A DNA stretch of 64,000 nucleotides from Catenuloplanes atrovinosus. Lineage in GTDB: Bacteria > Actinomycetota > Actinomycetes > Mycobacteriales > Micromonosporaceae. The DNA lies in the NCBI RefSeq assembly GCF_031458235.1, contig NZ_JAVDYB010000001.1, positions 4,299,001-4,363,000 of the forward strand. Direction: 5' to 3'. Positions 16,186-24,756 of the stretch are shown in pieces. Below the pieces are notes generated by a model. It searched no databases, was not told the DNA's origin, and saw nothing but the letters and a program-made list of their open reading frames with translations. Within the stretch, counting starts at the first letter, position 1; every line of letters begins with the position of its first letter. The translations under genes were made by a program, and so were the position numbers.

Positions 16186-17604
16186 CTATCGTGATCGGCC
16201 GCCCCGGCGGGTGGCGCCGACTCGGCTCCCCGCGGAGAAGGCGGCGGCACCGGACGGCTTCTGCGCGGCCGGCGGGGCCTCGCTCGCGCTGCCCGTCGCC
16301 CGGGAACGGGCCTTGCGGCGCGGGCCGGCCGCCGCGGCGGCGGACGATCGGGAGCGGGTCCGGCCGGCCGCCCTGGCGGGCTCGGCGGCGGCCTCGGCCG
16401 GCGGGGCGACCAGCGTCCGGGGGCCGGGGACGAGCTGATGGAGGAACGGGTCGCCGGGCCGCAGGCGCGTGGTCGTGGCGGTGATGCCGGCCTTACGGGC
16501 GAGGTGGCGGACGTCGTCGACCTGGTCGTCGGTCATGAGCGTGACGACCATGCCGGTCGCGCCCGCCCGGGCGGTCCGGCCGGAACGGTGCAGATATGCC
16601 TTGTACTCGGCCGGCGGGTCGGCGTGGATGACCAGCGCGACGTCGTCGACGTGGATGCCACGCGCCGCGATGTCGGTCGCCACCAGCGTGCTGGCGGTGC
16701 CGGCGGCGAACGCGGTGAGGTTGCGGCTGCGCGCGTTCTGCCCCAGGTTGCCGTGCAGCTCTATGGCGGACACGCCCGCCTGGACGAGCTGGCGGGTGAG
16801 CGTCTTCGCCCGCCGCTTGGTCCGGGCGAAGACCAGCGTACGGCCCGGGGCCGCGGCCAGGTCGACCAGCACGGTCAGCATGTCCCGCTGGCCGATGTGC
16901 AGCATGTGGTGCGGCACGGCGACCGGCGCCGCCACGACGTCGACGCTGTGCGTGACCGGGTCGGTGAGGTATCGCCGGACCAGGACGTCGACGCCGGCGT
17001 CCAGCGTGGCCGAGAAGAGCAGCCGCTGAGCACGACGCGGGGTCTGGTCGAGCAACCGCCGGACGGCCGGCAGGAAGCCGAGGTCGGCCATGTGGTCCGC
17101 CTCGTCGAGCACGGTGATCTCCACCGCGTCGAGGTTGACGTGCCCGCCGTCGACCAGGTCGAGCAGCCGGCCCGGGCAGGCGACGAGGACGTCGACGCCG
17201 GCCCGGAGCCCGGCGATCTGACGGCTCGCGCTCACGCCACCGAACACGGTGAGTGTGCGCAGCGACACGGCCGCCGCCAGGGGCGCGATCGACGCCTCGA
17301 TCTGTGCGGCGAGCTCGCGGGTCGGCGCCAGGATCAGGGCCCGGGGCCGTCCCTGGCGACGCGGCGCGGGCCGCGCGATCAGGCGGGCCAGCAGCGGCAC
17401 CGAGAAGGCATAGGTCTTGCCCGACCCGGTGCGCCCGCGGCCGAGGACGTCACGTCCGGCCAGCGCGTCCGGCAGCGTCGCGGCCTGGATCGGGAACGGG
17501 GTGGTGACGCCGTTCGCGGCCAGCGCCGCGACGATCGGGGCGGGCACACCGAGCCCGCTGAACGTGGTGGGGGAAGCGGTTGATCGAGGGCGGCGTGCCG
17601 CCAT
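16186..17604 (-). CDS. DEAD-box ATP-dependent RNA helicase
   Basis: A 472-residue helicase with all motifs: Q motif (TTPFPIQAATLPDAL), motif I GRGRTGSGKT, Ia PTRELA, II VLDEADHM, III FSATLD, IV VFARTK, V ATDIAARGIHV and VI HRSGRTARAG. The C-terminal 85 residues are Arg/Ala/Ser-rich and probably bind RNA. It likely remodels RNA during ribosome assembly or cold stress. I place the start at the ATG at 17604, before MAARRPRS, preceded by CGGAGA; a longer frame to 17751 lacks family similarity. Confidence 0.93.
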   Translation of the reverse strand: MAARRPRSTASPTTFSGLGVPAPIVAALAANGVTTPFPIQAATLPDALAGRDVLGRGRTGSGKTYAFSVPLLARLIARPAPRRQGRPRALILAPTRELAAQIEASIAPLAAAVSLRTLTVFGGVSASRQIAGLRAGVDVLVACPGRLLDLVDGGHVNLDAVEITVLDEADHMADLGFLPAVRRLLDQTPRRAQRLLFSATLDAGVDVLVRRYLTDPVTHSVDVVAAPVAVPHHMLHIGQRDMLTVLVDLAAAPGRTLVFARTKRRAKTLTRQLVQAGVSAIELHGNLGQNARSRNLTAFAAGTASTLVATDIAARGIHVDDVALVIHADPPAEYKAYLHRSGRTARAGATGMVVTLMTDDQVDDVRHLARKAGITATTTRLRPGDPFLHQLVPGPRTLVAPPAEAAAEPARAAGRTRSRSSAAAAAGPRRKARSRATGSASEAPPAAQKPSGAAAFSAGSRVGATRRGGRSR

Positions 17605-18068
17605 GCAGTCTCCGAACGTGGAAGGGCGCGCTGCCCGGCACCGGCCGGCGGCCGGGTGCGCAGGAGCCGCGGTCGAGCGCGGCGGGGCAGAACAGTGAAA
17701 CCGTACGCCCCAATGTACCCGAGCAGTGCCGGGGCACCTCGCGCTCGCCACGTATCAGCGGCTCATGAGCGAGCCGCGGGCCGGCCTGGCCACCGTCCAC
17801 GCCGCGGCCGCCGCCGGCGAGCCGCACGGCAAGACCGTCGTCGTCGCCCGGCACCCCGAACTCCGCACCCCTGAGCCGGTCCCCGGTCCGCGCACCGGCG
17901 CGGCATTGTGCCGGGGAGCGGATATGCCGTTCGGCGACTACAACTTTCGACAGATGCGGATTTGGGCGAATTTCGGCACGGTGAGATCGGCCTGACCGGG
18001 GCAGCTCGACGCGGGGGAACCGGAGCGATGCTCCGACCGGTCGGAAAACTCCACGAGAAAGGCACGAC
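17605..18068. other. Intergenic region between helicase and amidase
   Basis: About 460 bp with no convincing gene. A short frame from 17766 reads a plausible GLATVH..GEPHGKTVVVA stretch that may be a scrap of an oxidoreductase, but it is too short to claim. The last 150 bp contain an AT-richer patch (17938-17970) and a small hairpin GGAGCGATGCTCC (18022-18034), probably the promoter and leader of the amidase gene. Confidence 0.4.
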
Positions 18069-19199
18069 ATGCTGTCACGACGACACCTGCTCGCGGGCGC
18101 GACGGGGGCGGGCGCGCTCGCCCTGGCCGCCGCCGCGGGCGCGAACGCCTTCGCCGGCGAGACCACGGGCGCGGGCAAGGGCGGTGCGCGGCGCCTGCCG
18201 ACCACGCTCGCCAACCGGCGGACGCGGATCGAGAGCCGGTCGCGGACCGACGTCGCCGACTTCACCCTCACCCACCTGTCGGTCGTCTCGTCGGCGGCCA
18301 CGGGGGTCCGGCTGCGTACCGGCTCGGGGTGGGGAGAATGGATCGACCTCGCGGCGGCCTCCTGCGGGCGCACCCGGGACGACAAGGCCGGGTCCGGCCG
18401 CCGTCGCTCACTGGTGCTGGCCCGCGACGTCACCGGCTACGAGGTGCAGACCGGTGACGGCAGCGCCGTCGCGGTCACCGAGCTGAACACCGTCGACGGT
18501 CCCGCCGGTCCGGTCGCCGGCACGAAGACGCGGCAGCTGCGTACCCGCGGCGGCCAGTGCGACGTGCCGGCGTATCTGTCCCGGGCGGCGTGGGGCGCGG
18601 ACGAGTCGCTGCGCTTCAGCGCCGACGGCACCGAGTCGTGGCCGGCGGAGTTCGCCCCGGTCCAGACGCTGACGGTCCACCACACCGGGGTCTACGAGCA
18701 CAACGACGACCCGGATCCGGCCGCCACCGTGCGCGCCGTCTACTACGACGACTGCGTGATCGACGACTTCGGCGACGTCGGATACCAGCTCCTCATCGAC
18801 CGCGACGGCGCCGTCTACGAGGGCCGCGTCTCCGGCGACGACGGCTTCCCGGTCTACAACCGCGAGCTGAACATGGTTACCGCTGGGCACACCCGCGCAT
18901 GCAACATCGGCAACATCGGCGTGGTGCTGCTCGGTCGCTTCACCTCCGCCCAGCCCACCGCCGCGGCCCGCGAGTCCCTGGTCAAGGTGCTCGCGCTGCT
19001 GTCGAAGGTCTCCGGCCTCGACCCGGCCGGCACGACCACCTACGTGAACACGGTCAGCGGCGTCACCGGCCAGGTGCCCGTGATCCAGGGACACCGCGAC
19101 TGGGCGCCGTTTCACCCGGATAACAACACCGAGTGCCCCGGCGACGCGTTCGGTCCCACGCTGGAGTCGATCCGCCGGGACGTCGCGGCTCTGGCCTGA
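18069..19199 (+). CDS. Secreted PGRP/N-acetylmuramoyl-L-alanine amidase (Amidase_2 type)
   Basis: A 376-residue protein with a Tat-like signal (SRRHLLAGATGAGALALAAA, residues 3-22). Residues 1-145 include a poorly conserved beta-rich part; the PGRP/amidase domain begins at LSRAAWGADESLR (about residue 172). Likely Zn ligands are the His of TVHHTG (about 202), a His in GHRDWAPFH (about 343) and the Cys of TECPGDAF (about 360). VGYQLLIDRDGAVYEGR and NIGNIGVVLLG are family blocks. It should cleave the amide bond between muramic acid and the stem peptide outside the cell. Followed by a 16-bp-stem terminator. Confidence 0.9.
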   Translation: MLSRRHLLAGATGAGALALAAAAGANAFAGETTGAGKGGARRLPTTLANRRTRIESRSRTDVADFTLTHLSVVSSAATGVRLRTGSGWGEWIDLAAASCGRTRDDKAGSGRRRSLVLARDVTGYEVQTGDGSAVAVTELNTVDGPAGPVAGTKTRQLRTRGGQCDVPAYLSRAAWGADESLRFSADGTESWPAEFAPVQTLTVHHTGVYEHNDDPDPAATVRAVYYDDCVIDDFGDVGYQLLIDRDGAVYEGRVSGDDGFPVYNRELNMVTAGHTRACNIGNIGVVLLGRFTSAQPTAAARESLVKVLALLSKVSGLDPAGTTTYVNTVSGVTGQVPVIQGHRDWAPFHPDNNTECPGDAFGPTLESIRRDVAALA

Positions 19200-19206
19200 C
19201 CGGCAC

Positions 19207-19241
19207 GGGACGGTGACCGGAGGTTCTCCGGTCACCGTCCC
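19207..19241. terminator. Very strong hairpin terminator
   Basis: Two 16-nt perfectly complementary arms (19207-19222 starting GGGACGGTG, 19226-19241 ending CACCGTCCC) with a 3-nt GTT loop, 7 bp after the amidase stop codon. Confidence 0.9.
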
Positions 19242-19323
19242 ACGCCGGCCGGAGAACGTCCCTTCCCCCGGATGGCGCACGTACCAGGGGGCGAAGGACT
19301 TCGATGCGGGACATACTCGGGGG

Positions 19324-20169
19324 ATGTCCGAGCGACCGTTCCGATTCGGTGTGGCGCTGACCGGCGTCGTGTCGCGTACCGCATGGCTGGAGAAGGTGCG
19401 GCGTGCGGCAGATCTCGGTTATGACGTGCTGCAGATCCCCGATCATCTCGGGTTCACCGCGCCGTTCCCGGCCCTGGTGGCCGCCGCGGAGGCGACCGGC
19501 ACGATGCGGCTGGGCACCTTCGTGCTCAACGCCGCGCTCTACCGCCCGTGGGTGCTGGCCCGGGACGTGGCCGACACGTGGCGGCTCACCGGCGGGCGCT
19601 TCGAGCTGGGCCTGGGCACCGGCTACATGGAGCACGAGTTCGCCGCGGCCGGGCTGCCGTTCGGCTCCGGCGCCGAGCGGCTGGCCTACCTGGCCCACAC
19701 GCTCCGGGAGGTACGCGGGCGGCTGGCCGCCGAGCCGGACCGGCCGGACCCGCCGGTGATGCTGGCCGGTGCCGGGCGGCGGCTGCTGCAGTTGGCCGGC
19801 CGGGAGGCGGACATCGTCGGCTTCTCCGTCCAGGCGGCGGTGACCCCGGGCGTGGAGCCGGAGCGCGCCCTCGCCGACCGGATCGCCGTGGTCCGCGCCG
19901 CCGCCGGCGATCGCTTCGCCGGCCTGGAGCTGAACATGATCGTCGGCGCGGTCGGGCGTAGCACCGCGGAGTCGGACCTGACCATCGCCCGGGCCGCGAC
20001 CGGCCTGCCCGACGAGGAACTGCTCGGACTGCCGAGCGTGCTGTGCGGCCCGGAACAGGTGATCGCCGACCGGCTGCGGCGCTACCGGGACGAGTTCGGC
20101 ATCTCCTACTACGGCGTGCTGGAGCCGCACATGACCGCGTTCGCCCGGGTCATCCCGCTGCTGCGCTGA
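19324..20169 (+). CDS. LLM-class F420-dependent oxidoreductase
   Basis: A 281-residue luciferase-like TIM-barrel protein starting FRFGVALTGVVSRTAWLEKV, with DLGYDVLQIPDHLGFTAPFP (about 33-52), MRLGTFVLNAALYRPWVLA and LTGGRFELGLGTGYMEHEF. These blocks match the TIGR03621-type F420-dependent group. It probably transfers hydride using F420 (or FMN) on an unknown substrate. The start at 19324 avoids an upstream extension. Its last 20 bp overlap the convergent XRE regulator gene, whose product may be unrelated. Confidence 0.85.
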   Translation: MSERPFRFGVALTGVVSRTAWLEKVRRAADLGYDVLQIPDHLGFTAPFPALVAAAEATGTMRLGTFVLNAALYRPWVLARDVADTWRLTGGRFELGLGTGYMEHEFAAAGLPFGSGAERLAYLAHTLREVRGRLAAEPDRPDPPVMLAGAGRRLLQLAGREADIVGFSVQAAVTPGVEPERALADRIAVVRAAAGDRFAGLELNMIVGAVGRSTAESDLTIARAATGLPDEELLGLPSVLCGPEQVIADRLRRYRDEFGISYYGVLEPHMTAFARVIPLLR

Positions 20170-20962
20170 CCGGTGCGTACGTGCTGCTGTAGACGACGAC
20201 GCGCAGATCACCCGGGTTGAGGGTCATCACGTCCAGGTCCAGGTCGAGGTGGCCGTGCACCCGGCTCGGCACGCGGATCCGGTCCGCGTGCCCGCCCGGG
20301 GCGGGCGGCGCGTCCCAGAGCTGGACGAAGTCCCCGCTCAGCCGGCGCAGGTCGGTGATCATCGACGACAGCTCGGCGTCGGCCGGGTAACGGCGGGCCG
20401 CCTCGCGCAGTTCGGCCACGACGGTGGCGCGGAACCCCGCCAGCCGATCGGGCACCTGGAACACCGAGGGTCCCGCCTCGGTGAACGCGCGCCACACCAC
20501 GTTCCGGCCGCGGCCCGGCGTCTCCGGAACGGTGCACACGTCCGAGTGCCACAGCTCGTTGGCGGCCAGCACCGTCCAGCTCGCGTCGCAGACGCAGACC
20601 GCGACCTCGGTCAGCCGTGCCAGCATCCGATGCGCCGGCTCGGTGATCTCGCGCGGGACCATGCCGTCCGGCTCCGGCGGCGCCGCGAATCCGGCGAGTG
20701 CCCGCAGCCGGTCGTGCTCCCCCGGGGCCAGCCGCAGCGCCCGCGCGATCGCGTCGACCACGCCCGGTGACGGCCGACGACGCCCCTGCTCCAGCCGCTT
20801 CACATGCTCCTCGGACACGCCCACGACGCCGGCGAGCTCGTCCCGGCGCAGCCCGGGCACGCGCCGGACGGCGGGCAACGAGGCCGGCACCCCGACCTCA
20901 CCCGGCGAGAACCGCTGCCGCAGGGTTCGCAGCGCGGTCCCGAAGTCGTCCTGCCCCTGCAT
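20150..20962 (-). CDS. XRE-family regulator with MmyB-like ligand domain
   Basis: A 270-residue regulator. The N-terminal HTH reads VPGLRRDELAGVVGVSEEHV and KRLEQGRRRPSPGVVDAIAR (residues about 35-75); the C-terminal PAS-like MmyB domain has VCVCDASWTVLAANELWHS, NVVWRAFTE and RVHGHLDLDLDVMTLNPGDL. MmyB domains may bind fatty acids or similar ligands. A close paralogue is at 40915-41751. It converges with the LLM oxidoreductase gene with 20 bp overlap. Neighbouring target not obvious. Confidence 0.9.
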   Translation of the reverse strand: MQGQDDFGTALRTLRQRFSPGEVGVPASLPAVRRVPGLRRDELAGVVGVSEEHVKRLEQGRRRPSPGVVDAIARALRLAPGEHDRLRALAGFAAPPEPDGMVPREITEPAHRMLARLTEVAVCVCDASWTVLAANELWHSDVCTVPETPGRGRNVVWRAFTEAGPSVFQVPDRLAGFRATVVAELREAARRYPADAELSSMITDLRRLSGDFVQLWDAPPAPGGHADRIRVPSRVHGHLDLDLDVMTLNPGDLRVVVYSSTYAPVSAAAG

Positions 20963-21093
20963 GAGCCCATTCTGTCAGCCGCACACGAGCTCAACCCCGA
21001 TGGCATGGGTACGCCTGCGCGCTCCGCCGCAGGTGACGCTCGCCGGTGCTGTTGCTGCTGGTGCCGTGTGTGCCGTTCGGGAACCGCGCGCGG

Positions 21094-21927
21094 TCAGAGG
21101 CGGGCGCGGGTCTCCGCCGGGAGGCCGAGCAGGAAGTCGGCGAAGGAGCGCGGCGGCGTACCCGTGATGTCCTGGACCGTCGTGGTGGTGCGGTCCTCGG
21201 CGCCGCCGGCGATCGCCTCGTCCAGGGCGGCGAGCAGGTCGGCGAACGGCGCCGGGATGCCGCGCCGCCGGTGACGCGCGGACAGTTCGGCCGGGCTGAC
21301 CCGCCGGTGCCGGATCCGGCGGCCGGTCACGCCGCTGAGCATGGCCGCGACGTCGTCGAAGCTCAGCGGCGCCGGGCCGGTCAGCACCACGTCCCGCCCG
21401 GCCGGGACCGCGCCGGTGAGGAAGCGGGCGGCGACCGCGGCGATGTCGTCCGGGTCGATGAACGGGACGCGACCGTCACCGGTCGCGCTGACGATCTCGT
21501 CGTGGCGGCGTACCGAGTCGGCGTGCAGGTGGTCGAGGACGAAGTTGCTGGCGAACCAGCTCGGCCGCAGCACCGCCCACTCCGGCACGTGCGCCGCCAG
21601 ACTCGCGCCGGCCGCACCGAGACCCGGACCACCCAGCGGTACGGCCGAGGAGCCCAGCAGCACCATCCGCCGCACCCGGCACCGGCGCGCCTCCGCGAGG
21701 AACGGCGCGACCACCGGCATCGGGTCCGCGACGCCGGGCGGCAGCACGAGATAGACGCCGTCCACGTCGGTCAGTGCCGGGCGGTGGGTCGCCGGATCGG
21801 CCCAGTCGAACCGCACGTCCGCCCGCGCGGACCGGCCCGCCCGGCGAACCGGGGTGCCGTGCGCCTCCAGCCGGCGGGCGAGGCGGCTGCCGGTGGTGCC
21901 GGAGGCGGCCGTGACCAGCACGGTCAT
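21094..21927 (-). CDS. NmrA-like NAD(P)-binding protein
   Basis: A 277-residue Rossmann protein: MTVLVTAASGTTGSRLARRL holds the atypical glycine-rich NAD(P) loop; the rest follows the ergot-alkaloid/NmrA group (VDGVYLVLPPG, RRMVLLGSSAV, VLRPSWFASNFV, GDGRVPFIDPDDIAAVAARFL). It may be a reductase or a redox sensor. The ATG at 21927 overlaps the stop of the SnoaL-like gene (ATGA), so they form one unit, probably repressed by the divergent TetR protein at 22400. Confidence 0.9.
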   Translation of the reverse strand: MTVLVTAASGTTGSRLARRLEAHGTPVRRAGRSARADVRFDWADPATHRPALTDVDGVYLVLPPGVADPMPVVAPFLAEARRCRVRRMVLLGSSAVPLGGPGLGAAGASLAAHVPEWAVLRPSWFASNFVLDHLHADSVRRHDEIVSATGDGRVPFIDPDDIAAVAARFLTGAVPAGRDVVLTGPAPLSFDDVAAMLSGVTGRRIRHRRVSPAELSARHRRRGIPAPFADLLAALDEAIAGGAEDRTTTTVQDITGTPPRSFADFLLGLPAETRARL

Positions 21928-22322
21928 GCGGACAGCTCCGCCATCAGCATCGGGTTCCAGTAGTCGCGGTAGTGCCGGATGCGGCCGTCGACAATGGTGA
22001 GCACCGCGACGTACCGGGCGGTGTAGGGAGCGCCGGTGGCGACGACCCGGCCGCTGGCGGCCAACTCGGCGACGATCACCCGCGGGTCCGCGGTCTCGTG
22101 CACCACGACGTCGTGGATGCGCTGGATGTCGAGCCAGTCGGTGTAGCCGTCCAGGTACGCCTCGACGGCGGCCCGGCCGTCGAGCCGCTGCGGGCGGCCG
22201 GGCGGCGCGAACGGGAACTCCATCACCGCGTCGTCGGCGTAGAGCGCGGTGAACGCGGCCATGTCGTGGGCGAGCAGCGCGTCGGTGGCACGCCGGAAGA
22301 CGGCCACGGGGGTGTCGGTCAC
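21924..22322 (-). CDS. SnoaL-like (NTF2-fold) protein
   Basis: A 132-residue NTF2-fold protein: FRRATDALLAHDMAAFTALY, DDAVMEFPFAPPGRPQRLDG, VAYLTIVDGRI-like end (VAVLTIVDGRIRHYRDYWNP). SnoaL-like proteins are small hydratases, isomerases or steroid-isomerase-like enzymes; the reaction cannot be told. I use the GTG at 22322 with GGAGG upstream; an ATG 39 bp earlier falls inside the operator. First gene of the two-gene unit with the NmrA-like protein. Confidence 0.85.
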   Translation of the reverse strand: MTDTPVAVFRRATDALLAHDMAAFTALYADDAVMEFPFAPPGRPQRLDGRAAVEAYLDGYTDWLDIQRIHDVVVHETADPRVIVAELAASGRVVATGAPYTARYVAVLTIVDGRIRHYRDYWNPMLMAELSA

Positions 22323-22340
22323 GAGTCCTCCACTAGACTG

Positions 22341-22384
22341 CGGACTGTCGGTCCGTTTCACCGTAGCGGACTATCGGTCCGTTT
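22341..22384. promoter_or_regulatory. Tandem operator: two 18-bp direct repeats
   Basis: CGGACTGTCGGTCCGTTT (22341-22358) and CGGACTATCGGTCCGTTT (22367-22384) differ at one base and are spaced 26 bp start to start. Each repeat is itself a partial dyad (CGGAC..GTCCG). They lie in the divergent promoter between the SnoaL-like gene and a TetR gene and are the obvious binding sites of that TetR protein. Confidence 0.8.
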
Positions 22385-22399
22385 GGGAAGGCGGGTGTC

Positions 22400-22972
22400 G
22401 TGCGAGCGGACAAGGCACGCAACCGGGAGGCCGTGCTGGCCGCCGCGGAACAGCTCTTCGCGCGGGCCACCGACCCGGACGAGGTCTCCATGGACGCCGT
22501 CGCGGCGGCCGCCGGCGTCGGCAAGGGCACCATCTTCCGCGGCTTCGGCGATCGCCGCGGACTGATCCAGGCCCTCTACGACGAGCAGGTCGCCCGCGAA
22601 CTGGCCGCCGACCCGGCGGAGTCGGCCGCCGAGCTGCTGACCCGGGTGTGGACGTTCAAGCACCGCCACCGCGGCCTTACGCTCGCCCTGGAACGGGAGG
22701 GACACGGCAGCCCGTACGCCAACGCCGCCTACGCCCGCCTGCACGCCGAGCTGACCGCCCACGTCACCCGGGCACGCGGCCCGGCGGACGCGCCCTTCCT
22801 CGCGCACGCACTGCTCGCCGCCGTCCGCAGCGACCTGGTGGAACACCTCCGCACCCACCCGGACGTCGACCCGATCGCCGGTCTGCACGCCCTGACCCAC
22901 CACATCCTCGGCACCGCCCCGGACCACCCGAGATCCGAGGCCGGCCGAACGTCCCGGCCCGTGTCGCACTGA
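22400..22972 (+). CDS. TetR-family transcriptional regulator
   Basis: A 190-residue regulator with an N-terminal HTH (NREAVLAAAEQLFARATDPD, VSMDAVAAAAGVGKGTIFRG, FGDRRGLI; residues about 8-58) and a variable ligand domain. The GTG at 22400 starts 15 bp after the second operator repeat. Divergent from the SnoaL/NmrA pair, which it most likely represses along with itself. Ligand unknown. Confidence 0.92.
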   Translation: MRADKARNREAVLAAAEQLFARATDPDEVSMDAVAAAAGVGKGTIFRGFGDRRGLIQALYDEQVARELAADPAESAAELLTRVWTFKHRHRGLTLALEREGHGSPYANAAYARLHAELTAHVTRARGPADAPFLAHALLAAVRSDLVEHLRTHPDVDPIAGLHALTHHILGTAPDHPRSEAGRTSRPVSH

Positions 22973-23014
22973 TCACCGGCGATATCTCCTACGAAGCAGA
23001 GGACGGGTACGCGA

Positions 23015-23536
23015 GTGAGCCGCAGACGTCTGATAGCCGCGGCGGTCGCCATGGCGGCCATCGGTGGGGTCTGGGCCGCATGGCGAGCCGCGCCGTTCGC
23101 CCCGTCGATGGAAGCCGAGCGCGTCTATCGCCGATGCCCCGAGCCGCCGGCGACCTCCGGGACCGGACCCATGCCCGAGCCGTCGGCCACCTCCGGGACC
23201 GGGCCCATGGTCGCGGAGGCCTCGTACCGCGAACTGCAACTGTGCGCGCTGGGACGGACGCCCGCCGAACGAAGCGAGTCGCCGCGTCTGCGCCCGGAGG
23301 ACGCGCGCGACCTCCTCACTCGCCTGAACGCGCTGCCCACCGAGCCGCCGGGGCCGGGCTGTGACGGCGTCCCGGCGTCTCCCACGCACCTGCTGGTCCT
23401 CAGGGACGGCGCGCGGTCCGTCGTCGTCTCCCTCGACACCGGCCCGTGCGACACGGTCCTGCACTCAACCGGCGTCCGATACGGTGCCGGCGAGATCCAT
23501 CGCCTCGCCGAGGAGCTGATCGCCGAATATCGGTGA
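23015..23536 (+). CDS. Exported or membrane-anchored hypothetical protein with 12-residue repeat
   Basis: A 173-residue protein with an N-terminal hydrophobic anchor or signal (SRRRLIAAAVAMAAIGGVW, residues 2-20). Residues about 42-65 are a tandem duplication, PEPPATSGTGPM followed by PEPSATSGTGPM, nearly identical at the DNA level (36-bp units). The remainder has four Cys and no recognised family. It ends 8 bp before the convergent histidine kinase gene. Function unknown. Confidence 0.6.
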   Translation: MSRRRLIAAAVAMAAIGGVWAAWRAAPFAPSMEAERVYRRCPEPPATSGTGPMPEPSATSGTGPMVAEASYRELQLCALGRTPAERSESPRLRPEDARDLLTRLNALPTEPPGPGCDGVPASPTHLLVLRDGARSVVVSLDTGPCDTVLHSTGVRYGAGEIHRLAEELIAEYR

Positions 23537-23544
23537 CGCGCCGG

Positions 23545-24756
23545 CTAACGATGGGCCGTCACCCGGTCGGCGAGGGGGAGGCGGACGGTGAAGAGGGCGC
23601 CGGTGCCGGGGTTGGCGGCGGCGGTGATGGTGCCGCCGTGTTTCTCCACCACGTCGCGGACCAGGGCGAGGCCGAGGCCGAAGCCGGTGGTCGTGCCGCC
23701 GTGGTGGAAGCGGTGGAAGATGCGCTCGGTGTCGGCCGGGTCGAGGCCGATGCCGGTGTCGGCGACCGTGAGCTCGGCCGTGTCGGTGGCGGTGCGGGTG
23801 GTCACGGTGATCGTGCCGCCCGGCGGGGTGTGCGCGAGGGCGTTGCCGATGAGTTCGCCGATGACGCGGCGCAGCGCGGAGGCGATGCCGGGCACGATCA
23901 GCGGGCCGGGGTCGCCGGCGGCGGTGAGCGTGATGCCGCGGGCGGCGGCACGGTCGGTGTCCAGGGTGACCGTGTCGCGGGCGATGGCGGCGAGGTCGAC
24001 GTCGTCCGGCAGGCGGGTGCCGAGCTGCGCGGAGAGCAGCAGGTCGTCGACGATCTCGCCGAGCAGCCGGGTATTGCCGATCAGGCGGTCCAGGTCGGTA
24101 CGGTGCTCCGGCGGGATCGACGCGCGGCGGGCCAGCAGCTGGGCGCGGGTGTGCACGCGGGCGATCGGGGTGCGCAGTTCGTGGCTGGCGTCGGCGACGA
24201 AGCGGCGCTGGCGGCTGAGCGCGTCGGCCAGCGGGGCGACCGCGCGACCGCCGACGAACAGGCCGGCCAGGACCGCGACGACCAGGCCGAGCGCGGCGGC
24301 GAAACCGATCGCCTCGAGCAGCAGCAGCCGGTCGGCGCGCTGGTAGCGGGTGTCGAAGACCGCCTGCACGGCGTCCGTGCCGCGCCGCTGGGTGAGCACC
24401 TCGTAGACGGTGCCGTTGCGCGCCACGGTCGCCGACCGGGTGCCGCCGGACGCGGCCACCTCCTCGAGCTGCTCCACGAGCGGGAAGCCGGGCGGTGGCG
24501 GAATCCCGGCGCCCGCGGTGGAGGAGCCGCCGGAGAACACGATCAGCCAGGTGCAGCCGGGCGGGCCGCTCGGGTCGCCGTACTGCATGGTCCAGGCCAG
24601 CTCCCGGTCGATCTGCGTGCGCTGCCCGCCGACCAGGACCGCGTAGGAGACGCCGCCGACCAGTGCGACCAGCCCCACCACGATCAGGCCGACGATCAGC
24701 CCGATCTGGCGGCGGGCGCGGGCCACGGCGGCGCGGTCGGCCGGTTCCCAGTTCAC
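23545..24756 (-). CDS. Sensor histidine kinase
   Basis: A 403-residue kinase: TM1 about residues 18-42, an external sensor of about 100 residues with a Pro-rich loop, TM2 about 147-168. The phosphoacceptor is in FVADASHELRTPIARVHTRA (His about 193). HATPase features are the N box ELIGNALAHTPP, G1 VADTGIGL and G2 GFGLGLALVRD. The TTGFGLG loop replaces the usual SGLGL. It overlaps the response regulator gene by 4 bp and follows it. Stimulus unknown. Confidence 0.92.
   Translation of the reverse strand: MNWEPADRAAVARARRQIGLIVGLIVVGLVALVGGVSYAVLVGGQRTQIDRELAWTMQYGDPSGPPGCTWLIVFSGGSSTAGAGIPPPPGFPLVEQLEEVAASGGTRSATVARNGTVYEVLTQRRGTDAVQAVFDTRYQRADRLLLLEAIGFAAALGLVVAVLAGLFVGGRAVAPLADALSRQRRFVADASHELRTPIARVHTRAQLLARRASIPPEHRTDLDRLIGNTRLLGEIVDDLLLSAQLGTRLPDDVDLAAIARDTVTLDTDRAAARGITLTAAGDPGPLIVPGIASALRRVIGELIGNALAHTPPGGTITVTTRTATDTAELTVADTGIGLDPADTERIFHRFHHGGTTTGFGLGLALVRDVVEKHGGTITAAANPGTGALFTVRLPLADRVTAHR

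Noticed and set aside
17766-17880. Scrap of a zinc-type alcohol dehydrogenase (GEPHGKTVVVA resembles the C-terminal GK.V. end).
   Set aside because: Only about ten informative residues; cannot be separated from chance in a high-GC frame.
17930-18065. Possible c-di-AMP (ydaO-type) riboswitch before the amidase gene, because of GGGCGAAT and GCGGGGGAACC words.
   Set aside because: The conserved words appear in the wrong order and too little sequence remains before the start codon. A covariance-model search (RF00379) would decide.
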